Positions 1-5,736 of a DNA stretch of 5,736 nucleotides are shown one piece after another. Both the position numbers and the translations under genes were made by a program. Origin of the DNA: Candidatus Omnitrophota bacterium. GTDB taxonomy: Bacteria; Omnitrophota; Koll11; Duberdicusellales; 4484-171. The stretch covers positions 1-5,736 of the forward strand of contig JAIPHQ010000056.1 in NCBI GenBank assembly GCA_021735115.1. Reading direction: 5' to 3'. The notes beneath the pieces were generated by a model. The model saw only the letters and a list, made by a program, of their open reading frames with translations. It had not been told where the DNA came from and searched no databases. Numbering within the stretch: the first letter of the stretch is position 1; each line of letters opens with the position of its first letter.

Positions 1-2
1 TT

Positions 3-179
3 GATAAGTTATTAGAAGATTTGGATAGTTACTTTGAAGGAGAGGTTGATTTTAATTTAGATAAAATCAAAGAAGAGGTTCAGGAAGAAGGTAAATTAAC
101 AGAACTTGTTAAACAGGCAATTAAAAAACAAACACATCCTGTAGTTGAATTTATTCAGCAAACATTAAAAGATTTATAA
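3..179 (+). CDS. C-terminal end of an unrecognised protein (partial)
   Basis: An open frame enters from the left edge and ends at TAA (177-179), followed at once by an in-phase TGA, giving 58 residues. The translation is hydrophilic and helix-prone: an acidic first half (LLEDLDSYFEGEVDF) is followed by an amphipathic Lys/Glu/Gln segment ending in VVEFIQQTLKDL. No catalytic motif, membrane segment or family signature is visible, and I do not recognise the protein. Its codon use (AAA, GAA, TTA, GTT) matches the other genes here, which supports real coding. Its stop overlaps by six bases the stop end of the convergent yqeY gene, and no terminator hairpin lies between them. The start and most of the protein lie outside the window. 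Confidence 0.7.
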   Translation, partial: DKLLEDLDSYFEGEVDFNLDKIKEEVQEEGKLTELVKQAIKKQTHPVVEFIQQTLKDL

Positions 180-620
180 TGATAGTTTTTCTTTAACGGT
201 TTTACTTATTTGTTTGGGATCAGCTTGAGTTCCGATTTTTTTTAAAACTTCTTTCATAACCTTTCCCATATCAGAGGCTGATGTGGCTTGTAATTCTGCA
301 ATAACTTTCTCAATCGTATCTTCAATTTTTTCCGGACTTAATGGTTCGGGCAGATAACCGGATAATATTTCTAACTCAATTTTTAAGTCATCTACGATAT
401 CTTCCCTTCCTGATTCTTTAGTTGACTCAAAAGCTTCTTTTAATTTTTTTTCTTGTTTCTTTAAGATTTTTAATACTTTTGAATCGTCTAATTTATCTTC
501 TTTTAGTTCTTTTGCCAGATTTGTTAATTCAGAACGAATATAACCTAAAAATTGAGACTTTTTTTGGTTTTTTTCTTTGCGGGCTGTAATATAATCTGCA
601 TAAATTTGATCGAAAAGCAT
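174..620 (-). CDS. yqeY: GatB/YqeY domain protein (YqeY-like)
   Basis: This 148-residue protein has the length of stand-alone YqeY proteins, which resemble the C-terminal tRNA-binding tail of GatB, the amidotransferase subunit that makes Gln-tRNA or Asn-tRNA. The family is thought to contact tRNA, but the role of free-standing YqeY is not settled. Signature parts are visible in order: an N-terminal helical bundle with the KSQFLGYIRSEL segment (21-32); the GRED...ELEILSGYLPEPLS block (71-95), matching the family's GR.Dl...El.iL..YLP..ls; and the SDMGKVMKEV segment (116-125) followed by TQADPKQISKTVKEKL, which matches DMGKVM...G.AD...v...vk..L. No membrane segment is present. The ATG at 618-620 fits the start of the family and sits directly behind a good promoter, with no Shine-Dalgarno, so translation is probably leaderless. 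It is divergent from the EF-G fusion gene and overlaps the tail of the preceding + strand gene at its 3' end. Confidence 0.93.
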   Translation of the reverse strand: MLFDQIYADYITARKEKNQKKSQFLGYIRSELTNLAKELKEDKLDDSKVLKILKKQEKKLKEAFESTKESGREDIVDDLKIELEILSGYLPEPLSPEKIEDTIEKVIAELQATSASDMGKVMKEVLKKIGTQADPKQISKTVKEKLSL

Positions 621-626
621 AAATTA

Positions 627-654
627 ATTTTAGCATAATTGTTAGGGATGGCAA
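627..654 (-). promoter_or_regulatory. Promoter of yqeY, probably leaderless
   Basis: Read on the minus strand, TTGCCA (654-649; 5 of 6 matches to TTGACA) is followed after 16 bases by TAAAAT (632-627; 5 of 6 matches to TATAAT). TGC directly before the -10 gives an extended -10. Six bases separate the hexamer from the ATG at 620, so the expected first transcribed base is the A of the start codon. No Shine-Dalgarno could fit in such a transcript. This is the best-formed sigma-70 type promoter in the window. Confidence 0.65.
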
Positions 655-685
655 GAAATTATTGGTTTATGTGGGGTGCTCACTT

Positions 686-712
686 TTGAAACAAGGTAAG
701 ATATGGTATAAT
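686..712 (+). promoter_or_regulatory. Upstream promoter candidate for the EF-G fusion gene
   Basis: TTGAAA (686-691) is followed after 15 bases by a perfect TATAAT (707-712), preceded by TGG (704-706), which forms an extended -10 (TGnTATAAT). The 15-base spacer is short, but an extended -10 can compensate. A transcript from here would carry a leader of roughly 27 bases before the ATG at 746, and that leader contains no Shine-Dalgarno. Confidence 0.5.
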
Positions 713-731
713 TACTAAATAAATTACCGAA

Positions 732-737
732 TATAAT
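732..737 (+). promoter_or_regulatory. Proximal -10 candidate for the EF-G fusion gene
   Basis: A second perfect TATAAT lies eight bases before the ATG at 746, the same distance as the TATAAT in front of the REC-GGDEF gene. If used, it would give a leaderless or nearly leaderless mRNA. It has no TGn extension and no recognisable -35 at 15-18 bases upstream. In DNA this AT-rich it may be chance, so confidence is lower than for the upstream candidate. Confidence 0.35.
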
Positions 738-745
738 AAATTATT

Positions 746-3700
746 ATGATTATACTAACCGCAGGATTAATTTTAGTTTCAATTTTTTTAGTAGCTTATT
801 CTTTTTCTGGTTCTACTAAGGCGGCCACTCCTGAGAAAACAAAAAAATTACCTAAATCTTCTCTTTTACAAAAAATAAATACGCTTGAAGAGAAAGTAAA
901 AAGCCTACGAGAGCAGAGGCATATGCTAAAAATAAATCAAAAAAATGGAGACAAACTAAAAAAAGAAAATGATCTTTTACGGGAAAAAATAGAAAAGGTT
1001 AAAGCTGAAAATGAAAAATTTCGGCAAAAAATAGATAGAAGTGAAAAATGGTTAAAAAATCAACAAGATATGATTAAAAAAGAACAACAGCCTAAATTAG
1101 AACTAGAAAAAAAGATAAAAGAAAAAGACAAAAAGTTAGAAGAAGAGTTTTCAAAAAATGTAAAGATCCAAAAAAAGCTTGAACAGTCTGATAAGAGAAA
1201 TCAAGGATTAGAAGAAAAGATTAAACAAAATAATGAACAAATTAAAAAATTTAGCCTTAACCTTGAATCAGAAAGAAAAAAACTAAAGGAAAAAGCAGAA
1301 ATAGCTCAAAAATATGCTAATCAAGTTACAAAGATGAAAGAAGAGCAAAAACAAAGTGGTTGGGTTTCGAAAGACGAATATTCAGAATTAAAAGAAAAGT
1401 ATAATGAATTGAGAGAAAAATTAGAGTTAAAAGAAAAAGAATTAAGCCTAAAACAAGAAAAAATAGTTAATCTAGATAAAGAAAGGATAAAGCTGCTGCA
1501 TCGATTGAGAGGAGAAGAAGGGGAGGCAGATAAATCCGAAATCCGAAATGAGAAATCCGAAAAGGGGGAAGAAGAGCCAGAAAAACAAAGAGATAAAGAG
1601 GTGGAAAGGGAAAAAAGCAAAGAAGCAAGAACCGAAAAGACGAAGGACGAAAGACGAGAAGACGAAGAAGCAGATGGGGAAGAAGCAGAGGAAGAGAAGA
1701 AAGAAAAGAAGGAAGAAGAAGGGAAGAAAGAAGATAAGGAAGAAGGGCCAAAGGAAGAAAAAGAAGTTGAAACAGATAAAGAACAAGCGGTAGATACAAA
1801 ATCTAAGCCTGGAAAAGGGACAGAGAAGAAAGAAGTAAAGAAGCAAGAAGAGAAGGAAGAGAAATCTGAAATTCGAAATGATAAATCCGAAAAGGAAAAG
1901 GCCAGGCAGAAAAAAGAGGAAGAGGAAAAGCCCCAGAGAAAGTATCAATTAGATAGTATCCGAAATATTGGGATCATGGCTCATATTGATGCTGGTAAAA
2001 CTACTTTAACTGAAAGAATTCTTTTTTATACCGGGCGTTCTCATAAGATAGGTGAAACTCATGATGGGGCTTCGGTGATGGATTGGATGAAGCAGGAGCA
2101 AGAGAGGGGAATTACTATCACTTCAGCTGCCACTACCTGTAATTGGCGTCAAAAAAGAATCAATGTTATTGATACCCCCGGCCATGTTGATTTTACTGCT
2201 GAAGTGGAGCGTTCCTTGCGGGTTTTAGATGGTGCAGTTTCGGTATTTTGTGCTGTAGGTGGGGTTGAACCTCAAGCAGAAAAAGTTTGGTTTTTATCAG
2301 AAAAGTTTAAGGTGCCCAAACTTGCTTTTATTAATAAAATGGATCGGATGGGAGCAGATTTTTATAGTGTAGTGGCTCAGATGAAAAAACAGTTAGGGGC
2401 AAAACCAATTTTGTTACAAATTCCCATCGGTAAAGAGGAGGATTTTAAGGGAGTTATTGATTTAATTCAGATGAAGGCTTATTATTATCAAGATGAATTA
2501 AGTAAAGAAAATTTTGAAATTAAAGATATTCCTAATGATTTAAAAAATCAAGCCAAAGAGGCAAAGATGCATTTATTAGAAGAAATTGCTTCTGAAAACA
2601 ATCAGCTTATGGAAAAATATCTTAAATCTCCCGATTCTATAGAAGAAGCTGAGTTAAAACAAGCTATTCGAACTAGTGTGTTAGCCTGTCGACTTGTGCC
2701 GGTTTTTTGCGGAACTGCTTTAAAAAACAAAGGAGTGCAATCTTTATTAGATGGTATAGTGGATTATCTTCCTTCGCCAGCTAATTTACCGCCTGTAGAA
2801 GGAGTTTTACCGGACGATAAAGAAATGATAGTAAAAAGAAAGATATCTGATAGTGAATCGTTTTCAGCTTTAGCTTTTAAGGTTCAAACCGATAAACATA
2901 TAGGTAAACTCGTTTATATTCGTGTTTATTCAGGAGTTTTAAAACAGGGGACTTATGTTTACAATGTAACAAAAGGTAAAAAAGAAAGAGTTTCAAGAAT
3001 TTTGCAGATGCATGCTAATCAAAGGGAAGCCCGTCAAGCCGTATTTACCGGAGATATTGCTGCAGTAGTAGGTTTAGGTGATACCTTAACCGGGGATACT
3101 CTTACCAATTTAGAAAACCCGATAATTTTAGAATCTATAGAGTTTTCAGAACCAGTGGTTTCAATTAGTGTTAAACCAAAAAGTCGTTCTGATCAAGATA
3201 AATTATCTAAGGCTTTAGCGAAGCTTTCAAGTGAAGATCCTACTTTTAAAGCATCTACTAATCGCGAAACATCAGAGACTATTCTTTCGGGAATGGGAGA
3301 ACTTCACTTAGATATTATTGTAAACCGGCTCAAAGAGGAATTCGGAGTAGAAGTTGAGGTAGGGGAGCCAAAAGTTGCTTATCGAGAGACAATTTCTGCA
3401 AGTACTAAACAAGAGTATAAACATATTAAACAATCTGGTGGCCGGGGACAATATGCCCATGTTATCTTAGATCTTTCTCCTAACGAAAAAGGTAAGGGTT
3501 TCAATTTTACAAACAGCATTAAAGGTGGAGCAATCCCTGCCGGATTTATACCGGCAGTAGAAAAAGGTGTGGTTGAAGCTTTATCAGAAGGAGTTTATGC
3601 AGGCTATCCGATAATTGATGTAAAAGTGAACCTAGCGGATGGTTCTTTTCATGAAGTGGATTCATCAGAGATGGCATTTAAAATAGCAGCAAGACAATGT

Positions 3701-4027
3701 TTTAAAAAAGCTTTTATGGATTGTAAACCTTCTTTGCTTGAGCCGATAATGGATTTAGAGGTAATAACTCCAGAAGATTATCTAAGTAATGTGGTAAGTT
3801 ATATATCTTCAAAAAGAGGAAATGTATTAGGAGTAGACCCAAAAGGAAAACAAAAAATGATCCAATCTGAAGTTCCTTTGTCTGAGATGTTTGGTTATGT
3901 TACTGATCTTCGTTCACTTACCAATGGCCGGGCAAATTGTTCAATGCAGCTAAAAAAATATGCATCGGTTCCAGATAAAATTGCTCAAAAAGTAATTGAA
4001 ACTAAAAAAGAGGAAAAAGAAGCTTAA
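746..4027 (+). CDS. fusA: Membrane-anchored coiled-coil/elongation factor G fusion
   Basis: EF-G is the GTPase that drives tRNA-mRNA translocation and, with RRF, ribosome recycling. Residues ~400-1093 (~694, normal full EF-G length) contain G1 AHIDAGKTT (412-420), G2 RGITI (454-458), G3 DTPGH with catalytic His480 (476-480), G4 NKMD (530-533) and G5 GTAL (656-659). A beta-barrel domain II follows, then domain III with GMGELHLD (849-856), domain IV with the tip loop around His969 (HEVDSSE), and domain V with the [18 protein letters not shown] block. All look functional. The first ~399 residues are extra: an uncharged hydrophobic segment (2-20) followed by lysines, suggesting an anchor with its C-terminal side in the cytoplasm; a coiled coil (~40-255); and a Lys/Glu-rich linker (~256-399). 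No Met, and only one alternative start codon (GTG, 1601), lies between residue 256 and the GTPase domain, so a separate EF-G start is unlikely. No Shine-Dalgarno precedes the ATG. The gene is not beside rpsL, rpsG or tuf, so it could be a paralogue of a standard EF-G. The symbol applies only to the EF-G part. Confidence 0.93.
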   Translation: MIILTAGLILVSIFLVAYSFSGSTKAATPEKTKKLPKSSLLQKINTLEEKVKSLREQRHMLKINQKNGDKLKKENDLLREKIEKVKAENEKFRQKIDRSEKWLKNQQDMIKKEQQPKLELEKKIKEKDKKLEEEFSKNVKIQKKLEQSDKRNQGLEEKIKQNNEQIKKFSLNLESERKKLKEKAEIAQKYANQVTKMKEEQKQSGWVSKDEYSELKEKYNELREKLELKEKELSLKQEKIVNLDKERIKLLHRLRGEEGEADKSEIRNEKSEKGEEEPEKQRDKEVEREKSKEARTEKTKDERREDEEADGEEAEEEKKEKKEEEGKKEDKEEGPKEEKEVETDKEQAVDTKSKPGKGTEKKEVKKQEEKEEKSEIRNDKSEKEKARQKKEEEEKPQRKYQLDSIRNIGIMAHIDAGKTTLTERILFYTGRSHKIGETHDGASVMDWMKQEQERGITITSAATTCNWRQKRINVIDTPGHVDFTAEVERSLRVLDGAVSVFCAVGGVEPQAEKVWFLSEKFKVPKLAFINKMDRMGADFYSVVAQMKKQLGAKPILLQIPIGKEEDFKGVIDLIQMKAYYYQDELSKENFEIKDIPNDLKNQAKEAKMHLLEEIASENNQLMEKYLKSPDSIEEAELKQAIRTSVLACRLVPVFCGTALKNKGVQSLLDGIVDYLPSPANLPPVEGVLPDDKEMIVKRKISDSESFSALAFKVQTDKHIGKLVYIRVYSGVLKQGTYVYNVTKGKKERVSRILQMHANQREARQAVFTGDIAAVVGLGDTLTGDTLTNLENPIILESIEFSEPVVSISVKPKSRSDQDKLSKALAKLSSEDPTFKASTNRETSETILSGMGELHLDIIVNRLKEEFGVEVEVGEPKVAYRETISASTKQEYKHIKQSGGRGQYAHVILDLSPNEKGKGFNFTNSIKGGAIPAGFIPAVEKGVVEALSEGVYAGYPIIDVKVNLADGSFHEVDSSEMAFKIAARQCFKKAFMDCKPSLLEPIMDLEVITPEDYLSNVVSYISSKRGNVLGVDPKGKQKMIQSEVPLSEMFGYVTDLRSLTNGRANCSMQLKKYASVPDKIAQKVIETKKEEKEA
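1532..1565 (+). repeat. TCCGAAA-type repeat, copy 1, in frame
   Basis: A 34-base element made of AAATCCGAA words. It matches the element at 1862-1895 at 31 of 34 positions (differences at element positions 6, 12 and 21). It is translated as [11 protein letters not shown] (residues 263-273). Copies of similar A/T-CCG-AAA words are, from memory, common as clustered intergenic repeats in several uncultured-bacterial genomes, but membership in such a family is inferred here. Confidence 0.8.
1639..1659 (+). repeat. GACGAAR 7-base tandem repeat
   Basis: Three adjacent 7-base units, GACGAAG, GACGAAA and GACGAGA, run from 1639 to 1659, followed by a looser AGACGAAG. Because seven is not a multiple of three, each unit is read in a different frame, giving DERRED-like charged residues. 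It lies in the linker between the two TCCGAAA repeats. A single-unit gain or loss would shift the frame and remove the EF-G domain. Confidence 0.6.
1862..1895 (+). repeat. TCCGAAA-type repeat, copy 2, in frame
   Basis: Second copy of the 34-base element, exactly 330 bases (110 codons) after copy 1 and read in the same frame as [11 protein letters not shown] (residues 373-383). It sits ~17 residues before the EF-G domain begins. Two of the three differences from copy 1 are silent (TCC/TCT, ATC/ATT) and the third is a conservative Glu/Asp change, which hints that the peptide, not just the DNA, has been maintained. Confidence 0.8.
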
Positions 4028-4043
4028 ATTTTTCTATATATTG

Positions 4044-4052
4044 TGTTATAAT
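4044..4052 (+). promoter_or_regulatory. Extended -10 promoter for the REC-GGDEF gene
   Basis: TGT followed by a perfect TATAAT (4047-4052) forms an extended -10 in the 33-base gap after the EF-G fusion gene. Eight bases separate it from the ATG at 4061, so the transcript would start at or within two bases of the start codon. No Shine-Dalgarno is present in the gap. The -35 region overlaps the end of the preceding gene and is weak (TTAAAT at 4024-4029). Readthrough from upstream is also possible because no terminator is visible. Confidence 0.55.
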
Positions 4053-4060
4053 TAGTCATT

Positions 4061-5281
4061 ATGGATAAAACCCGCAAGATCTTGATTATTTCTTCTGATC
4101 AAAAACTAAAAGAAGTTTTGAATTTTTGTTTTGATGGTTGGGGTTATGAAGTTTACCTCCAAAAACCATCAGAGAAAAAGTTAGAACTATATGATTTAAA
4201 AAGAATTAAGGGTATTGCTCCTGATGTAATAGTTGTAGATGTACAATCTGCTCGCAGTACGCAGCTTGATATTTGCAAGCGCCTCAAAAATGATTTTCTT
4301 ACCACGTTTGTTCCAGTTATAACTTTAATTAATAAACGACATCTACGCAATCAGCTTTTAGGGGTAAAACAAGGAGTTGATGATTATTTAATTAAACCTC
4401 CTGACCCACTTGATCTTCGCATGAGGATTGAAATAGCTTTGCGCCGGGCCAAGCATAGTATTAATGCTAATACTTTAACCGGCCTTCCCGGAGCAAGAAT
4501 TTTAGAAGATATAGTTAAAGATAATTTTAAGAAAAAAGAACATTTTTCTTTTTGTTATGTAGATATTGATAACTTTAAATCTTTTAATGATCTTTATGGT
4601 TATCAAAGAGGAGATAAGGTAATAGTTCAGACTGCTTATATGTTGCAACTTGCTGTAACTAAAGCTGGAGGCAAAGATGATTTTGTTTCCCACATTGGAG
4701 GAGATGACTTTGCTTTTGTTACTACTCCGGATAAATATGAAAAGATTTGCAGTTACTTTATTCAGCTTTTTGATAATATAATTCCTTTTCATTATGCTGA
4801 TGAAGCTAGAGAATCTGGGTTTGTGGTAACTCACGACCGTAACCGTAAGGTGCGTGAAGTCCCTTTAATGAGTGTATCATTGGCAATTGTAAATAAAGAT
4901 TCAAATTCTACTGTTGAGAATATGATCCAACTTAATGAAAGAATATCCGAAGTTAAAAAGTTTTTAAAGAAAACTCCAAAGAGTTGTTATATGGCTGATC
5001 GAAGGGATACAAAAATATCCAATGGTCAATCAATTCAAATAAACAAGAAAAGAAATAGAGGATCCTATAAACCTTTAGGGCAAATTCTAATTGATAAAAA
5101 TATAGTTTCGCCTGAACAGTTAGACGAAGCTTTAGATATTCATTGGAGAAAAGGTATCGTTACGGGAAAAGTTTTAAAAGAGCTTGGTTTTGTTACTGAA
5201 CTTGAGCTAAAAGAAGTTCTAGATGAGCAAAAATTAAATTTTACAAATTTGCTCGAAAAAGATATGCAAGGGGTAAGGTGA
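4061..5281 (+). CDS. REC-GGDEF regulator with C-terminal MshEN-like module
   Basis: A 406-residue soluble signalling protein. Residues ~5-125 form a response-regulator receiver: phosphoacceptor Asp60 (VIVVDVQS) and Lys112 (DDYLIKP) are present, but the metal-binding acidic pair is replaced by Ser11-Ser12 (Asp13 follows) and the usual Thr/Ser is Ile90. Residues ~135-310 form a GGDEF domain, the fold of diguanylate cyclases that make c-di-GMP: NTLTGLPG start (137-144), metal-site Asp168 and Asn176 in DIDNFKSFND, and active-site loop GGDDF (213-217) in place of GG(D/E)EF. The RxxD inhibitory-site Arg is missing (GKDD). After a ~25-residue linker, residues 337-390 (PLGQIL...EQLDEAL...GKVLKELGFVTELELKEVL) resemble the helical part of MshEN/T2SSE-N domains, some of which bind c-di-GMP. 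The likely role is sensing or producing a cyclic dinucleotide; catalysis is uncertain. The gene is followed after 7 bases by the MscS gene, probably an operon. Confidence 0.88.
   Translation: MDKTRKILIISSDQKLKEVLNFCFDGWGYEVYLQKPSEKKLELYDLKRIKGIAPDVIVVDVQSARSTQLDICKRLKNDFLTTFVPVITLINKRHLRNQLLGVKQGVDDYLIKPPDPLDLRMRIEIALRRAKHSINANTLTGLPGARILEDIVKDNFKKKEHFSFCYVDIDNFKSFNDLYGYQRGDKVIVQTAYMLQLAVTKAGGKDDFVSHIGGDDFAFVTTPDKYEKICSYFIQLFDNIIPFHYADEARESGFVVTHDRNRKVREVPLMSVSLAIVNKDSNSTVENMIQLNERISEVKKFLKKTPKSCYMADRRDTKISNGQSIQINKKRNRGSYKPLGQILIDKNIVSPEQLDEALDIHWRKGIVTGKVLKELGFVTELELKEVLDEQKLNFTNLLEKDMQGVR
5274..5281 (+). promoter_or_regulatory. Shine-Dalgarno site of the MscS-family gene
   Basis: TAAGGTGA, a near match to the anti-Shine-Dalgarno complement, ends seven bases before the ATG at 5289 and overlaps the TGA stop of the upstream gene (5279-5281). 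It fixes the start of the channel gene and suggests translational coupling. It is the only clear Shine-Dalgarno in front of a gene here. Confidence 0.7.
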
Positions 5282-5288
5282 TTTAACT

Positions 5289-5736
5289 ATGGATACAATT
5301 AATGTAATTTTAGATAAAGTATTTTTTAAGAATAGCGTCTTAAATTACCTAATTTCGTTAGGTATATTTATTGGTTTTTTTCTATTGATAAAGATCATTA
5401 GTTTAGTCGTGATAAAAAAAATAAAGGGTTTGACTAAGAAAACTGCTACTTTGATTGATGACCTTTTAATTAACATTTTAGAGAAAAAAATAGTTCCTTT
5501 TCTTTATCTTGTTTCATTATATGTTGCTATTCAATATTTAGAATTACCAAAAACGTTAGATAAGGTAGTGGAAATACTTGTTATTTTTGTCCTTACTATA
5601 CTTACTATTTTAATTAGTATCCGGTTAGTTGATTTTGGTTTTAGTTCATATGCCCGAAAAGTTGGCCGTACTGAATCATTCCAAAATAGTTTAACCGGTA
5701 TTTTAAAAGTTATTAAATTTTTAATCTGGGGCCTAG
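5289..5736 (+). CDS. MscS-family mechanosensitive channel, N-terminal part (partial)
   Basis: The frame is open from ATG 5289 to the right edge, giving 149 residues of membrane protein. Hydrophobic segments lie at about 19-42, 68-84 and 93-114, with a fourth beginning near 138. Between the first two is a basic, then acidic loop (KKIKGLTKKTATLIDDLLINILEK), the arrangement typical of MscS-like channels, where a helix rich in 'K.t.t..DDll...l.k' precedes the next membrane segment. The segment SLTGILKVIKFLIWGL would correspond to the helix just before the pore-lining TM3. The Gly/Ala-rich TM3 itself and the cytoplasmic beta domain, which would prove the family, lie beyond the window. Such channels release solutes on hypo-osmotic shock. 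The start is supported by a Shine-Dalgarno overlapping the stop of the REC-GGDEF gene, so the two are probably co-transcribed. Alternative: another multi-pass membrane protein. Confidence 0.78.
   Translation, partial: MDTINVILDKVFFKNSVLNYLISLGIFIGFFLLIKIISLVVIKKIKGLTKKTATLIDDLLINILEKKIVPFLYLVSLYVAIQYLELPKTLDKVVEILVIFVLTILTILISIRLVDFGFSSYARKVGRTESFQNSLTGILKVIKFLIWGL

Larger units (their letters stand above)
1505..1942 (+). other. Purine-rich low-complexity linker inside the EF-G fusion gene
   Basis: This segment encodes the Lys/Glu-dominated linker (about residues 255-399) between the coiled coil and the GTPase. The coding strand is almost all A and G, with an uninterrupted 48-base purine run at 1687-1734. 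The reading frame stays open through more than 140 codons, and the other five frames show only compositional shadows. The protein is a polyampholyte, probably disordered or a single charged helix, without hydrophobic heptads. It holds the repeats listed separately. Confidence 0.85.

Noticed and set aside
621..745. Riboswitch or small RNA in the divergent intergenic region
   Set aside because: The 125 bases are AT-rich and account for themselves as two divergent promoters; I see no stable hairpins, terminator or known RNA motif.
1601..1603. GTG as an internal start that would give a separate EF-G
   Set aside because: It is in frame, but lies ~114 residues before the GTPase domain, in the middle of the charged linker. 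The preceding sequence is purine-rich throughout, so an apparent Shine-Dalgarno there is not informative.
1532..1895. CRISPR-like array in the linker repeats
   Set aside because: Only two copies, 296 bases between them, inside a coding frame and not flanking unique spacers of regular length.
1321..1948. Long open frames on the minus strand (for example 1472-1948, 1467-1799, 1321-1620) and a + strand frame 1548-1793
   Set aside because: They are compositional shadows of the purine-rich Lys/Glu linker: the reverse translations are almost only Leu/Phe/Ser/Pro and the + frame only Lys/Arg. No start signals or family features are present, while the main frame continues into a well-conserved EF-G.
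4153..4834. Minus-strand open frames inside the REC-GGDEF gene (4153-4350 and 4502-4834)
   Set aside because: Both lie opposite a recognisable REC-GGDEF reading frame, have no Shine-Dalgarno or family signature, and look like shadows.
5346..5364. Perfect 7-base inverted repeat TACCTAA/TTAGGTA with a 5-base loop
   Set aside because: It lies within the coding sequence of the channel, in codons for the first membrane segment, has no following T-run and a weak AT-rich stem. Probably chance.

Overview
The window is AT-rich and densely coded, with short intergenic gaps and four protein genes plus a gene tail. It reads like the genome of an uncultured bacterium. The combination of a REC-GGDEF protein ending in an 'LGQIL...EEQL..AL' type helical module, coiled-coil membrane proteins, and short TCCGAAA-type dispersed repeats reminds me of Omnitrophota or a related candidate phylum. 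This is a tentative impression from memory, not a phylogenetic result.

Layout. Bases 3-179 (+) hold the C-terminal 58 residues of an unrecognised protein. Its stop codon overlaps by 6 bases the stop end of a convergent GatB/YqeY-domain gene (174-620, -). A 125-base divergent promoter region (621-745) separates yqeY from the centrepiece of the window, a 1093-residue protein (746-4027, +). Its last ~694 residues are a complete, apparently intact elongation factor G. Its first ~399 residues are a membrane segment, a ~215-residue coiled coil and a ~145-residue Lys/Glu-rich linker. After a 33-base gap comes a REC-GGDEF protein with a C-terminal MshEN-like helical module (4061-5281, +). Seven bases after its stop begins an MscS-family mechanosensitive channel (5289 to beyond the window, +), with a clear Shine-Dalgarno sequence overlapping the preceding stop codon.

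The most unusual item is the translational GTPase fused to a membrane anchor and long coiled coil. The EF-G part keeps all five G motifs, the catalytic His and the domain IV tip His. There is no good internal start near the domain boundary, so the sequence predicts a membrane-tethered EF-G. The linker carries two 34-base copies (31/34 identical, exactly 110 codons apart and in frame) of a TCCGAAA-rich repeat and a short GACGAAR tandem array. Non-coding repeat DNA may therefore have been recruited into the linker. The same repeats are also where a misassembly could occur, so the fusion needs confirmation.

A second theme is gene expression. The three genes that seem to have their own promoter (yqeY, the EF-G fusion, the REC-GGDEF gene) each have a -10-like hexamer ending only 6-8 bases before the ATG and no Shine-Dalgarno, which suggests leaderless mRNAs. 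The downstream gene of the operon (MscS) has a good Shine-Dalgarno. The three + strand genes may link translation at the membrane, c-di-GMP-type signalling and an osmotic channel, but only the tight GGDEF-MscS coupling is well supported; a functional link to EF-G is inference.
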